Part shown: positions 50,728-61,731 of the stretch, piece by piece
Layout: every line of letters begins with the position of its first letter
How positions within the stretch are numbered: the stretch's first letter is position 1
NCBI RefSeq assembly: GCF_015040615.1
Contig: NZ_CP060402.1
Span: 1,116,001-1,180,000, forward strand
Length of the DNA stretch: 64,000 nucleotides
Reading direction: 5' to 3'
Origin: Microbacterium sp. YJN-G
GTDB taxonomy: Bacteria > Actinomycetota > Actinomycetes > Actinomycetales > Microbacteriaceae
Notes under the pieces: generated by a model
The model's database searches: none
What the model saw: only the letters and a program-made list of their open reading frames with translations
What the model was told of the DNA's origin: nothing
Program-made: the position numbers and the translations under genes

Positions 50728-51408
50728 ATGACCTCTCGAATCCTCGTGGTCGACGACGACACGGCTCTGGCCGAGATGATCGGCATCGTGCTGCGCACCG
50801 AGGGATTCGACGTGCTGTTCTGCGCCGACGGGGCACAGGCCGTCGACGAATGGCGCTCGTCCCGGCCCGACCTCGTGCTGCTCGACCTCATGCTGCCCGG
50901 CATGGACGGCATCGAGATCTGCACGCGCATCCGCGCGGAATCCGGCGTTCCCGTCATCATGCTGACCGCACGCAGCGACACCGCCGATGTCGTGCGCGGA
51001 CTCGAGGTCGGCGCCGACGACTACATGGTCAAGCCGTTCAACCCGAAGGAGCTCGTGGCGCGCATCCGCACCCGGCTCCGGCCCGCACCGCAGGCCACCG
51101 CCGAGGTGCTGCGCGTGGGCGATCTGACCATCGACGTCGACGCGCACGAGGTGCGCCGCGGCACCGCGCCCATCGCCCTGACCCCGCTGGAGTTCCAGCT
51201 GCTGGTCGCGCTGGCGTCCAAGCCGCAGCAGGTGTTCTCTCGCGAGATGCTGCTCGAGCAGGTCTGGGGCTACCACTACAAGGCCGACACCCGGCTCGTG
51301 AACGTGCACGTGCAGCGACTGCGCGCCAAGGTCGAGCTCGACCCGGACAACCCCCGGATCGTCATGACGGTGCGCGGGGTCGGGTACCGCGCAGGGAGCG
51401 TCAGCTAG
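50728..51408 (+). CDS. mtrA: Two-component response regulator MtrA
   Basis: A 226-residue OmpR-type regulator of cell division and wall metabolism in Actinobacteria. The receiver has ILVVDDDTALAEMI, the phosphorylated Asp in LVLLDLMLPGMDG (residue 53), IMLTARSD and DDYMVKPFNPKELVARI; the winged helix contains LTPLEFQLLVAL and VNVHVQRLRAKVE. Length and sequence are typical MtrA. It forms an operon with mtrB and lpqB, with GTG of mtrB 8 bp downstream. Confidence 0.97.
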   Translation: MTSRILVVDDDTALAEMIGIVLRTEGFDVLFCADGAQAVDEWRSSRPDLVLLDLMLPGMDGIEICTRIRAESGVPVIMLTARSDTADVVRGLEVGADDYMVKPFNPKELVARIRTRLRPAPQATAEVLRVGDLTIDVDAHEVRRGTAPIALTPLEFQLLVALASKPQQVFSREMLLEQVWGYHYKADTRLVNVHVQRLRAKVELDPDNPRIVMTVRGVGYRAGSVS

Positions 51409-51416
51409 GGGATCCG

Positions 51417-53108
51417 GTGATCGCGACAACCGCGACCCGCGTGCACGCGGGATTCTGGCGATCGCCGCGCAGCTGGCCGGACGCCGTGGTCGCCGACTGG
51501 CGGCGATCCATGCGCTTCCGCGCCACGGCCATCACGCTGGCGTTCACCTCGCTCGCCATCCTCATCACCTGCGTCATCATGGGGCTCGTCATCCGCAACG
51601 ACCTGTTCGAGGCGCGCAAGGACGAGGCGCTGCTCAACGCCCGCGCCGCCGTCGCGCAGGCGCAGAAGGTGCTCGACGCCGGGCAGGCCGGCGATGACCG
51701 TGCGAAGCTGTCGAGCCTGTGGCGCGAGGCGCAGAGCGAGCTCGGCCGGGTGGCCTCGTCCGACCGGATCGCCGGCTCGCTCGCCGCGAACGAGGGCGAC
51801 GGCGACGGATACACGCCGCCGGGGTTCGGCAGCCGGCTGACCGCGGCGCAGCTGAGCACCGAACTGCGCACCCGGGTCGTGCAGGTGCCGGGACGGCAGG
51901 CCTGGCAGTCGGTCGTCCTGCCGCACGACGACGGCTCGGTCACCGCGGGCATCGTCGTCGGGCAGCTGCTGACTATCCCCGAGGTCGGCACGTACGACGT
52001 GTACATCGCCTACGACCTCGCGGATGCCGATGAGACGCTGCTGTTCGTGCAGCGCACGCTGTGGATCGCCGGTCTCTCGCTGGTCGCCCTGATCGCCGGG
52101 ATCTCCTGGCTCGTGCTCAGATCGGTCTCCGCGCCCATCATCGAGGCTGCCGAGACGAGCGCGCGCCTCGCATCCGGTGAACTCGGGGTGCGTCTGCCCG
52201 TGCACGGCGAAGACGAGCTGGCCAGCCTCGGCACATCGTTCAACGCCATGGCCGACTCCATCGAACGTCAGATCAAGGAGCTCGCCGAGCTCTCGCTCGT
52301 GCAGCAGCGGTTCGTCTCCGATGTGTCCCACGAGCTGCGGACGCCGCTGACGACCATCCGGCTGGCGGCCGAGATGATCAACGACCAGAAGGATGACTTC
52401 GACCCCACCACCGCCCGCACGGTCGAGCTGCTGCACACCCAGGTGCAGCGCTTCGAGACCCTGCTGGCGGATCTGCTCGAGATCAGCCGCTACGACGCCG
52501 GCTCGGTGCAGCTCGAGGTCGAGGCGACGAGCCTCGCGCAGCTGGCCGAAGAGGTCGTCGATCAGCTGCGCCCGCTCGCCGTCACCCACGACACCGAGCT
52601 GCGGCTGGTCGCCCCGGGCGGCTACTCGCCGGTCGATCTCGACCCGCGCCGCGTGCGGCGCGTGCTGCGCAACCTGATCGGCAACGCCATCGAGCACGGC
52701 GAGGGACAGCCCATCGTCGTCACCGTCGACAGCAACCAGTACGCCGTCGCCGTGGGCGTGCGCGACTTCGGCCTCGGCATGCGTCCCGAGGATGCCGAGC
52801 ACGTGTTCGACAGGTTCTGGCGCGCGGACCCTTCGCGCAAGCGCACCATCGGCGGGACGGGCCTCGGGCTGTCCATCGCCCTGGGCGACGCGAAACTGCA
52901 CGGCGGCACGCTGCAGGTCTGGTCAGAGCCGGGTGCGGGCACGAACTTCGTGCTCACGATCCCGCGGGACGGCCGCGATGTCGACGGTCAGGGCCCGGTG
53001 CCGCTGGAGCCGCAGGAGACGCTCACCGACCTCGGCAGCGTCACGCAGCCCATCGCGCTGCACAGAGCTTCCGAGGTCAGAGCATCCGACGGCGGGGAGG
53101 ACGCATGA
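51417..53108 (+). CDS. mtrB: Two-component sensor histidine kinase MtrB
   Basis: A 563-residue membrane kinase for MtrA. Helix 1 is near residues 40-60 (ITLAFTSLAILITCVIMGLV), an extracytoplasmic sensor follows and helix 2 lies near 220-240. HAMP, then the H-box FVSDVSHELRTPLTTIRLAA, the N-box LRNLIGNAIEHGEG and the G-boxes VRDFGLGM and TIGGTGLGLSIA. GTG 51417 has AGGGGA upstream. The longer frame over mtrA is rejected. Confidence 0.96.
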   Translation: MIATTATRVHAGFWRSPRSWPDAVVADWRRSMRFRATAITLAFTSLAILITCVIMGLVIRNDLFEARKDEALLNARAAVAQAQKVLDAGQAGDDRAKLSSLWREAQSELGRVASSDRIAGSLAANEGDGDGYTPPGFGSRLTAAQLSTELRTRVVQVPGRQAWQSVVLPHDDGSVTAGIVVGQLLTIPEVGTYDVYIAYDLADADETLLFVQRTLWIAGLSLVALIAGISWLVLRSVSAPIIEAAETSARLASGELGVRLPVHGEDELASLGTSFNAMADSIERQIKELAELSLVQQRFVSDVSHELRTPLTTIRLAAEMINDQKDDFDPTTARTVELLHTQVQRFETLLADLLEISRYDAGSVQLEVEATSLAQLAEEVVDQLRPLAVTHDTELRLVAPGGYSPVDLDPRRVRRVLRNLIGNAIEHGEGQPIVVTVDSNQYAVAVGVRDFGLGMRPEDAEHVFDRFWRADPSRKRTIGGTGLGLSIALGDAKLHGGTLQVWSEPGAGTNFVLTIPRDGRDVDGQGPVPLEPQETLTDLGSVTQPIALHRASEVRASDGGEDA

Positions 53109-54811
53109 GATCACGTCATCGCATCCGCCTCGCCGGCCTCGCCGCGGCGATGGTCGTGCTGCTGGCCGGCTGCGCCGGCCTGCCCACGACGGGCACACCG
53201 AACGCCGGGCTCGCCGTCGGCGAGGAGAACGAGCTGCCCTCGTTCACCCCGATCGCCCGCGGGCCCGAGCCGGGTGCGAGTCCCGCCCGCCTGGTCGCCG
53301 GCTTCCTCGACGCCGCGATGACGCCCGCCAACGAATGGGAGATCGCGAAGGAGTTCCTCACCGACGACCTGCGCCAGAGCTGGAAGCCCGACGCGAGCGT
53401 GACCATCGACTCCTCGGCCGTGTTCCGCGACTTCGAGGCCACGCCCCCCGCCGACGACGAGACGGCTGACACCGCAGAGGTGCGGGTGCAGGTGGAGCAG
53501 ATCGCCAGCGTCGACAAGGAGGGCGCGTACAGTGCGGCATCCGGCGCGGGCACCGCGGCCTACCGGCTCGAACGGCGCGAGGACGGCGAGTGGCGCATCT
53601 CCGAGGCTCCGGACGGCATCTTCCTCGATGCCGACACCTTCGGCCAGGTGTACCAGAAGTACTCGCTGAAGTACTTCGACCAGAGCTGGACCCACCTCGT
53701 CCCCGATGTGCGCTGGTTCCCTCGGCGCACCGCGATGGCCACGTCCGTGGCCCGTGCGCTGATCTCCGGCCAGCCCAGTCCCTGGCTGGCGCCGGCGGTA
53801 CGCTCCGCCTTCTCCGACGACGTCTCGCTCTCGGGCGATGCCGTGCTCGTCGATTCCGCGCAGGTGGCATCGGTGGCACTGTCACGGGCCGCCCTGTCGG
53901 CATCCTCCACCGTGCTCGCGCGCATGCGCACCCAGCTGGAGTCGAGCCTGGTGGGGGCGGGGGTCACCGAGGTGCGCTTCACCGTCGACGGCACGCCCCT
54001 GGATGCCGGCACGGTTCCCGTCGAGGAGGCGATCACCGACCCCGGAGTGCTGATTCTCACCGAAGAGGGCTTCGGCACGGCATCCGGGGGCTCGGTGGCG
54101 CCGGTCGGCGGACTCACCGCCCAGCTCGAGAAGCTCGTCGAGCCGATCCGGGCGGTGGACGTGTCGCTGAGCGCCGCGCTCGCCGCCGTGCAGCTGCGCG
54201 ACGGACGCGTGTACGCCGTGAGCGCGGGCAACACCGATGAGCTCGACAAGCGTCCCGGTCTCATCGAGCCGTCCCTGGATCCGTTCGGCTACACCTGGAC
54301 CGTCCCCCGCGGCGATCCCGCCGCCCTGGAGGCCTGGGCGGAGCAGGTCGAGAGATTCCCCGTGGCCGGCTCCTGGCCGAGCGCGGAGTCCATCACGCAT
54401 CTGCGCGTGGCGGCCGACGGCGCGCGTGTCGCCGCGATCGTCGCGGTCGGCGGACAGCGGCGCCTCGTCGTGGCATCGGTGCTGCGCGGCGAGCAGTCCG
54501 AGCCGGTGGAGCTCGGCGAGCTTCACGAGGTGGCGCGACTGACCGGGCCCGCGCAGGGCCTCGCCTGGGTGGGAGCCGATTCGCTCGCGGTGCTCTCCGC
54601 CGCACCCGACCCTGCCGTCACCACGCACGTCGTCGGTGGCCCTTCGTCCTCATCGCCCGCTCCCGACGGCGCGGTCGCGATCGCCGGAGCGCGGTCGACC
54701 ACCGGGCTGCGGGTGCTGTCCTCGAACGGGTCGGTCTACGCGCAGCGCGGCACCTCGTGGCAGGTCTCCGTCGAGGACGTCCTCGTACTCGGCACACGCG
54801 CCGGGTACTGA
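53105..54811 (+). CDS. lpqB: Lipoprotein LpqB
   Basis: A 568-residue exported lipoprotein that modulates MtrAB signalling in Actinobacteria. The signal peptide (RLAGLAAAMVVLLAGC) ends in lipobox LAGC with Cys23 as lipidation site. GerMN/sporulation-lipoprotein-like segments follow (residues about 200-330), then a C-terminal beta-propeller-like region (WPSAESITHLRVAADGARVA). ATG 53105 overlaps the mtrB stop (ATGA), the usual mtrA-mtrB-lpqB arrangement. Confidence 0.95.
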   Translation: MRSRHRIRLAGLAAAMVVLLAGCAGLPTTGTPNAGLAVGEENELPSFTPIARGPEPGASPARLVAGFLDAAMTPANEWEIAKEFLTDDLRQSWKPDASVTIDSSAVFRDFEATPPADDETADTAEVRVQVEQIASVDKEGAYSAASGAGTAAYRLERREDGEWRISEAPDGIFLDADTFGQVYQKYSLKYFDQSWTHLVPDVRWFPRRTAMATSVARALISGQPSPWLAPAVRSAFSDDVSLSGDAVLVDSAQVASVALSRAALSASSTVLARMRTQLESSLVGAGVTEVRFTVDGTPLDAGTVPVEEAITDPGVLILTEEGFGTASGGSVAPVGGLTAQLEKLVEPIRAVDVSLSAALAAVQLRDGRVYAVSAGNTDELDKRPGLIEPSLDPFGYTWTVPRGDPAALEAWAEQVERFPVAGSWPSAESITHLRVAADGARVAAIVAVGGQRRLVVASVLRGEQSEPVELGELHEVARLTGPAQGLAWVGADSLAVLSAAPDPAVTTHVVGGPSSSSPAPDGAVAIAGARSTTGLRVLSSNGSVYAQRGTSWQVSVEDVLVLGTRAGY

Positions 54812-54861
54812 TCGTCCTGCACATCCCGCATCCGACGCCGGGTTGTGCACGGATGCCGTGA

Positions 54862-54882
54862 CCGGCGGCCTGCGGCCGCCGG
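54862..54882 (+). terminator. GC-rich hairpin after lpqB
   Basis: CCGGCGGCC, TGC loop, GGCCGCCGG: a 9-bp perfect stem 51 bp after the lpqB stop, without a following T-run. A U-less terminator is possible. Confidence 0.45.
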
Positions 54883-54891
54883 CCGGTGCGC

Positions 54892-54897
54892 CAGGAT
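54892..54897 (+). promoter_or_regulatory. Possible -10 (CAGGAT) of the comF-like gene
   Basis: CAGGAT is separated by 6 nt from ATG 54904, matching the leaderless spacing elsewhere though the first base departs from T. Confidence 0.4.
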
Positions 54898-54903
54898 CGG
54901 CGG

Positions 54904-55560
54904 ATGAGATGGGAGCAGGCGACTGCGGTCGCGCGGGAGGCGCTGGCGTTCGTGCTGGCATCGTGCTGTCCCGGATGCGATTGGCCGGGCACTCTGCTCT
55001 GTGACGCCTGCCGGGGGATGCTCGCGGCCGACCCGGTCGAGGTCGTCACCCCGGGCGGACTGGCGGTGCATGCCGCGCTGACGTACGAGGGCGTCGCCGC
55101 GCGCAGCATCCGCCGGGTGAAGGAGGAGGGCGCGACGATGCTCACCCGGCCGCTCGGGGCGGCACTCGCGACCGTACTCGGGGAGCGGATGCCGCCCGGC
55201 GCGCTGGTCGTGCCCGTGCCGACCAGCCGCGCCGCGTTCCGCCGGCGCGGCTACCGGGTGCCCGAGCTGCTGATCCGCGAGGCGGGCTACGACGCGCGCC
55301 GGATCCTGCATCCGGCGCGGCGCACCGGCGATCAGCGCGGCCTGGACCGGGAGAGGCGGGCGCGGAACGTCGCCGGGAGCATGCGCGCCTCCTCGGGGTG
55401 GGCGGAGGCGCCACCGGTCGTGATCGTCGACGACGTGGTGACGACAGGGGCGACGCTGGACGAGGCCGCACGTGCGCTGCGCGCGGCCGGATTCCGCCCG
55501 GTGTGCGGCGTGGCCCTCGCCGCGACGCCGCGTCATCGCGACACGCGGAAATCACGGTGA
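54904..55560 (+). CDS. ComF family phosphoribosyltransferase-like protein
   Basis: A 218-residue ComF-type protein. The N-terminal zinc-ribbon region has CCPGCDWPGTLLCDAC; then LTYEGVAARSIRRVKEEG, VPVPTSRAAFRRRGYRVPEL and the PRPP loop PPVVIVDDVVTTGATLDEA. ComF proteins are linked to DNA uptake or repair in some bacteria; the role in Actinobacteria is unclear. ATG 54904 (MRWEQ) is chosen over the GTG/ATG at 54886 because it has leaderless-type spacing. Confidence 0.9.
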   Translation: MRWEQATAVAREALAFVLASCCPGCDWPGTLLCDACRGMLAADPVEVVTPGGLAVHAALTYEGVAARSIRRVKEEGATMLTRPLGAALATVLGERMPPGALVVPVPTSRAAFRRRGYRVPELLIREAGYDARRILHPARRTGDQRGLDRERRARNVAGSMRASSGWAEAPPVVIVDDVVTTGATLDEAARALRAAGFRPVCGVALAATPRHRDTRKSR

Positions 55561-55567
55561 ACGGATA

Positions 55568-55596
55568 GTGACATGTTCGGTCGCGGCGACTAGCGT
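55568..55596 (+). promoter_or_regulatory. hpf promoter
   Basis: GTGACA (55568-55573), 17-bp spacer and TAGCGT (55591-55596), about 62 bp before ATG 55659. The leader ends in an AAGGAGG ribosome site at 55648-55653-type spacing. Confidence 0.55.
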
Positions 55597-55658
55597 AGGG
55601 GTTCACAAGGCGACCACGGTCCGCCCTTGGCCGGGTGGACCGGGACAAGGAGGCAGTG

Positions 55659-56315
55659 ATGGAAACGAGCATCGTCGGTGTCGGAGTGAGCATCTCCGAT
55701 CGGTTCCGGGCGGTCGTCGAGGAGAAGACGGCGCGTATCCAGACTCTCGCACCTCGGGCACTGCGACTCGAGACCAAGGTCACCCACCGCGCGTACCGCA
55801 ACGGCCGGGTTCCCGACGAGACGGTGGAGCTGACGCTCCTGGGCAAGGGGCCCGTGATCCGCGCGGAGGCCGTCGACGCCGACAAGTTCACCGCGCTCGA
55901 CCTGGCGCTCGACAAGCTCGCGGAGCAGCTGCGCCGCGCGAAGGAGAAGCGGATCGACGGGCGCAACCAGAACCGCGGCGCTCACTTCGAGAAGGGCAGC
56001 GGCGCGCTCGAGGGCATCGACGTCCAGCCGGCATCCGTCGACGTGCTGCAGGCCGTCGCGACCGGCGCCATCCCCGTCCAGGAGGAAGAGGAGGAGGCGT
56101 ACTCGCCGGTCGTCATCCGCACGAAGAACTTCGACGCGGAGTGGATGACCATCGAGGAGGCCGTCGACCGGATGGAGCTGGTCGGGCACGACTTCTTCCT
56201 GTTCGTCGATGCGCGCACCGACCACCCGAGCGTCGTCTACCGCCGCAAGGGCTGGGACTACGGTGTCATCTCGCTGACGACTGCGGCTCCCCCCGCTGAG
56301 GCGCTCGCGTCCTGA
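55659..56315 (+). CDS. hpf: Ribosome hibernation-promoting factor, long form
   Basis: A 218-residue long HPF that dimerises 70S ribosomes to inactive 100S particles. The N-terminal S30AE domain (ISDRFRAVVEEKTARIQ; HFEKGSG region) is joined by an acidic linker (PVQEEEEEAYSPVV) to the C-terminal dimerisation domain with TKNFDAEWMTIEEAVDRMEL, GHDFFLFVDARTDHPSVVY and RRKGWDYGVI. ATG 55659 has a near-perfect AAGGAGG. It is conserved between mtrAB-lpqB and secA in Actinobacteria. Confidence 0.96.
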   Translation: METSIVGVGVSISDRFRAVVEEKTARIQTLAPRALRLETKVTHRAYRNGRVPDETVELTLLGKGPVIRAEAVDADKFTALDLALDKLAEQLRRAKEKRIDGRNQNRGAHFEKGSGALEGIDVQPASVDVLQAVATGAIPVQEEEEEAYSPVVIRTKNFDAEWMTIEEAVDRMELVGHDFFLFVDARTDHPSVVYRRKGWDYGVISLTTAAPPAEALAS

Positions 56316-56327
56316 TTCACCCGCAGG

Positions 56328-56360
56328 GGCGCCCTTCCGATCGGGAGGGCGCCTCTTCTG
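56328..56360 (+). terminator. Rho-independent terminator after hpf
   Basis: GGCGCCCTTCC (56328-56338) pairs with GGGAGGGCGCC (56343-56353; one T-G pair), followed by TCTTCT, 13 bp after the stop. Confidence 0.75.
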
Positions 56361-56375
56361 TGCTCACTCGCGGTG

Positions 56376-56494
56376 CGTGTCCCAGTTCCTGCGGGTGTAC
56401 GTCGCAGCCACTCGCATTTTCTGGGACACGCGTCCGGGGGATGTCTCACTTCTGGTGGGCGTGCGCGGCCGCAACTCGCATCTTCTGGGACACG
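56376..56494 (+). repeat. Two tandem copies of a 64-bp palindrome-ended repeat
   Basis: Copy 1 runs from CGTGTCCCAG (56376) to CTGGGACACG (56421-56430). Copy 2, 64 bp on, has the same CTGGGACACG at 56485-56494 and a degenerate left end (TGTCTCACTT from 56442). Each can fold into a hairpin with GTGTCCCAG/CTGGGACAC ends; both share a CTCGCAT[T/C]TTCTGGGACACGCG end. This fills most of the 249-bp gap between hpf and the next gene; no ORF is supported there. Confidence 0.8.
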
Positions 56495-56564
56495 CGGGCG
56501 GATCAAACCGGACGCACCGCCGCGGCCGCGGACGGCCCCGCCTGCGGGCGATCACCGCAGCAGG

Positions 56565-57902
56565 TCAGTCGAAGATGCCGTCCAGGATGCTGCCGATCAC
56601 GAGACCGCCCAGCACACCGCTGACGATGTCGCCGCCTCCGCCGCGGCGCCCGCCGCCGTTCCAGCCGTTTCCGCCCCAGCCATTGTCGCCGCCCCAGCCC
56701 TGCTGCTGCGGGCGGGACGAGTCGATGTCGCGCTGGGCGAGCTGCAGTGCCTCGGAGGCCAGCTGCGCCACGCGGCGGGCCGACGACAGTGCCAGCTCAC
56801 GGGTGTCCTCGGCCGGAAGCATCGCAGGCACGTCCACGCGCAGGCGCTCGGCCTCGGCGAGTCGGGTGCGCGCATCGGCACCGATCCAGCCGCGGTGACC
56901 GGCGATGAGCCCTCGTGCGACGCCCAGCTGACGGTCGGCGTCGTCGAGTGCGTGCTGCACCTGCGCGACCGAGGGCAGCGGGTTCTCGGCGCGGTGACGA
57001 GCCTTCGCGACCGCCGCATCCAGCGCGCTGTTCGCCGTGCGCAGCTCGGTGAGCTCGGCGAACGGATCGTTGCGCGAACCCGCAGGCGCCAGCGACATCA
57101 GCGCCTTCTCCAGCGCGGTGACCCCGGCGACGACCTCAGGTGTCTGCGGAGCCGTGCGAGCGGCCATGATGTCACCGCGGGAGTCTGCGACGACGTCGGC
57201 GAGCGTCGATTCCGCGCGCAGGGCCTGGATCTCGAAGTCCTCGACCGCGTCGAGGATGGCCGCGGCTCGGCGGACGGCCTCGGTCGCCGTCTCGAGCGCG
57301 AGATTGGCCTCCTCGTTCTGCTTCGCCGCGCGGCGACGCTCCGACACCTCGGCGCCGTGGGTCGCGAAGGCGATGAGCTGCGCGGCTTCGTCGGCCGAAT
57401 CGGCGATGCGGTGCATCGCGCTGTCGGCATAGCGCGACGACAGGCGCTGCACGGTGTCACGGGCGTGCGGGATGCGGATGCCGAGGGCCTCGGCATCCCG
57501 TCGCACCTGGGCGATGATCTCGGGGGCGCGGCGAACCTTCGCGACGGTCTCGGCGAGCTCGCCGGTCTTCTCGTCGAGCAGGTTCTCGGCCCACTCGCAC
57601 AGCTGCACGATGCGGGCGTTGCGGGTGCGCAGCTCTTCGACGGTGTCGGGGATCTCGTCGTGGTTGAGCTGGTGCAGCTGGAAAGCCTCGCGCATGTGGG
57701 TGCGCACGGCGGAGAGCGCCGCGTGCAGATCCGAGGTCAGCGACTCGCCGAGCTCGGCCTGCGCGAAGACCAGCTCATCCGCGGTGGTGCGGATGCGCTC
57801 GTCGGCGGCCACCAGCGCCTGCTCGGCGCGGCGCGCGAGATCCGCATCCTGCGCAGCCAGCGCCTCTTCTTCACGTCTACGTCTGCCCCAGAAACCGGCC
57901 AT
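56565..57902 (-). CDS. Coiled-coil protein with Gly/Trp/Asn-rich C-terminal tail
   Basis: I recognise no defined family. The 445-residue protein is almost wholly helical (Ala/Glu/Arg-rich, coiled-coil-like, residues 1-385), then has a Gly-Trp-Asn stretch (GWGGDNGWGGNGWNGGG) and a short hydrophobic end (SGVLGGLVIGSILDGIFD). This tail resembles that of actinobacterial TPM-domain membrane proteins, but the signal peptide and TPM domain are missing. ATG 57902 follows TAGGAT by 7 nt, so it is leaderless. A scaffold role is a guess. Confidence 0.75.
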   Translation of the reverse strand: MAGFWGRRRREEEALAAQDADLARRAEQALVAADERIRTTADELVFAQAELGESLTSDLHAALSAVRTHMREAFQLHQLNHDEIPDTVEELRTRNARIVQLCEWAENLLDEKTGELAETVAKVRRAPEIIAQVRRDAEALGIRIPHARDTVQRLSSRYADSAMHRIADSADEAAQLIAFATHGAEVSERRRAAKQNEEANLALETATEAVRRAAAILDAVEDFEIQALRAESTLADVVADSRGDIMAARTAPQTPEVVAGVTALEKALMSLAPAGSRNDPFAELTELRTANSALDAAVAKARHRAENPLPSVAQVQHALDDADRQLGVARGLIAGHRGWIGADARTRLAEAERLRVDVPAMLPAEDTRELALSSARRVAQLASEALQLAQRDIDSSRPQQQGWGGDNGWGGNGWNGGGRRGGGGDIVSGVLGGLVIGSILDGIFD

Positions 57903-57909
57903 GCTCTCG

Positions 57910-57915
57910 ATCCTA
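57910..57915 (-). promoter_or_regulatory. -10 element (TAGGAT) for the coiled-coil protein gene
   Basis: On the minus strand TAGGAT is separated from ATG 57902 by 7 nt, the leaderless spacing. Confidence 0.55.
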
Positions 57916-57970
57916 CGGTCGTCAGGCGATGCCTGCGCTGTGCATCGCATGCGCCTTCGGCGAACACCTA

Positions 57971-58056
57971 CCGCCGAAACCCCTCCTGAGCGCCCATACC
58001 CCTCGTGATTGACGTCATTCAGGTGGGGTTTCGACAATCACGAGGGGTTTCGGCGG
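57971..58056. repeat. Nested inverted-repeat element
   Basis: Outer arms CCGCCGAAACCCCTC (57971-57985) and GAGGGGTTTCGGCGG (58042-58056) are exact complements. Inner arms CCCCTCGTGATTG (57999-58011) and CAATCACGAGGGG (58035-58047) are also exact and overlap the right outer arm. A third GGGGTTTCG lies at 58025-58033. It fills the space between the padR stop and the coiled-coil gene promoter, and may act as a terminator or be a dispersed repeat. Confidence 0.75.
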
Positions 58057-58073
58057 AAGGAGTCGGGAAGGAG

Positions 58074-58679
58074 TCAGGAAGGGAATGGGGCGGGGAGCTT
58101 GGCGGGGCGGCCGCGCTTGGGGCGGTCGGTCGCCAGGGACAGAGCGGATGCGGCGTGCGGGCGGCGGCTCAAGCGCTGCTCGACGAGATCGAGCCAGCGC
58201 AGCCGGGCCTCGACGTTGACGATCATCGAGTCGACGATCAGCGATCGCGCGAGCTCCTCGGGGCCCGCGGCATCCGCGTCGGAGAGCCCTACCGCCCCGA
58301 GCTCCTCCAGCTGCGCGAGAGATGCGCGGCGCTGGCTGCGGATGACCTGCGCGACATCGACGCCGGGAAGCGTCGAGGCGATCGCCAGCTTGATCACCAG
58401 TTCGTCCCGCGTGCCCGATCCGCCGGCGGCGGGAGAGCCCAGCCAGTCCCGCACCTCGAGACGGCCGGCATCGGTGATCTCGTAGTAGACGTGCCCCTGC
58501 TCGTCGACGTCGCCCTTGGCGACCAGCCCATCGCGCTCCAGGCGCTCGAGGGTGTTGTAGATCTGGCCGACGTTCAGCGGCCAGGTCGATCCGGTGCGGC
58601 GATCGAACTCGGCGCGCAGCTGATAGCCGTAGCACGGCCCCTGGTCGAGGATGGCGAGCAGGCTCTGGCGGACGGACAT
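58074..58679 (-). CDS. PadR-family transcriptional regulator
   Basis: A 201-residue PadR regulator: winged helix [40 protein letters not shown] and [19 protein letters not shown], followed by a helical Vir_act_alpha_C-like dimer domain. ATG 58679 has GGAGGAG upstream; the longer frame crosses the promoter. A PadR normally controls a neighbouring transporter, but none is adjacent here, so the target is unknown. An inverted repeat at 58697-58741 suggests autoregulation. Confidence 0.92.
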   Translation of the reverse strand: MSVRQSLLAILDQGPCYGYQLRAEFDRRTGSTWPLNVGQIYNTLERLERDGLVAKGDVDEQGHVYYEITDAGRLEVRDWLGSPAAGGSGTRDELVIKLAIASTLPGVDVAQVIRSQRRASLAQLEELGAVGLSDADAAGPEELARSLIVDSMIVNVEARLRWLDLVEQRLSRRPHAASALSLATDRPKRGRPAKLPAPFPS

Positions 58680-58696
58680 CGTGACTCCTCCATCCG

Positions 58697-58741
58697 GTTT
58701 CCCGGTATTGCGTTTCGCGGTATATGCATATCGGGAAATCC
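58697..58741. promoter_or_regulatory. Candidate PadR operator
   Basis: TTTCCCG (58698-58704) and CGGGAAA (58732-58738) form an inverted repeat extended by GG...GTAT and ATAT...CC; the 10-bp palindrome ATATGCATAT (58722-58731) lies inside. It is in the padR upstream region, about 20-60 bp before its ATG. Confidence 0.5.
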
Positions 58742-58831
58742 GGCCCGTGCGCAAGGCCCGGCGCGGCGTGTCCGTTCGCGCTCAGCGTTCACGAACCAGC
58801 ACAGGCACAGCGTGCGCAGGTCACGCGCCGG

Positions 58832-58837
58832 TAACAT
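58832..58837 (+). promoter_or_regulatory. Probable secA -10 (TAACAT)
   Basis: TAACAT is 58 bp before GTG 58896, giving a leader of about 52 nt ending in AAGGGAGA. Confidence 0.45.
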
Positions 58838-58895
58838 GGCAAAGCATGTCCGGTGCAGACCCTTGCGCCGGGACGTATACCCAAGGGAGACATCC

Positions 58896-61673
<2,778 letters not shown>

Positions 61674-61680
61674 GCTTGAT

Positions 61681-61722
61681 CACGAAGAAGGCCGGCCCCG
61701 CAGGGGACCGGCCTTCTTCGTG
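61681..61722. terminator. Bidirectional terminator between secA and the deaminase gene
   Basis: CACGAAGAAGGCCGG (61681-61695) and CCGGCCTTCTTCGTG (61708-61722) are exact complements, with an inner CCCC/GGGG pair. The CTTCTTCG side gives pyrimidine-rich ends in both directions, serving the converging genes. Confidence 0.8.
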
Positions 61723-61731
61723 CTGCGGGTG

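Noticed and set aside
51405..52901. 498-codon minus-strand frame
   Set aside because: Antisense to mtrB.
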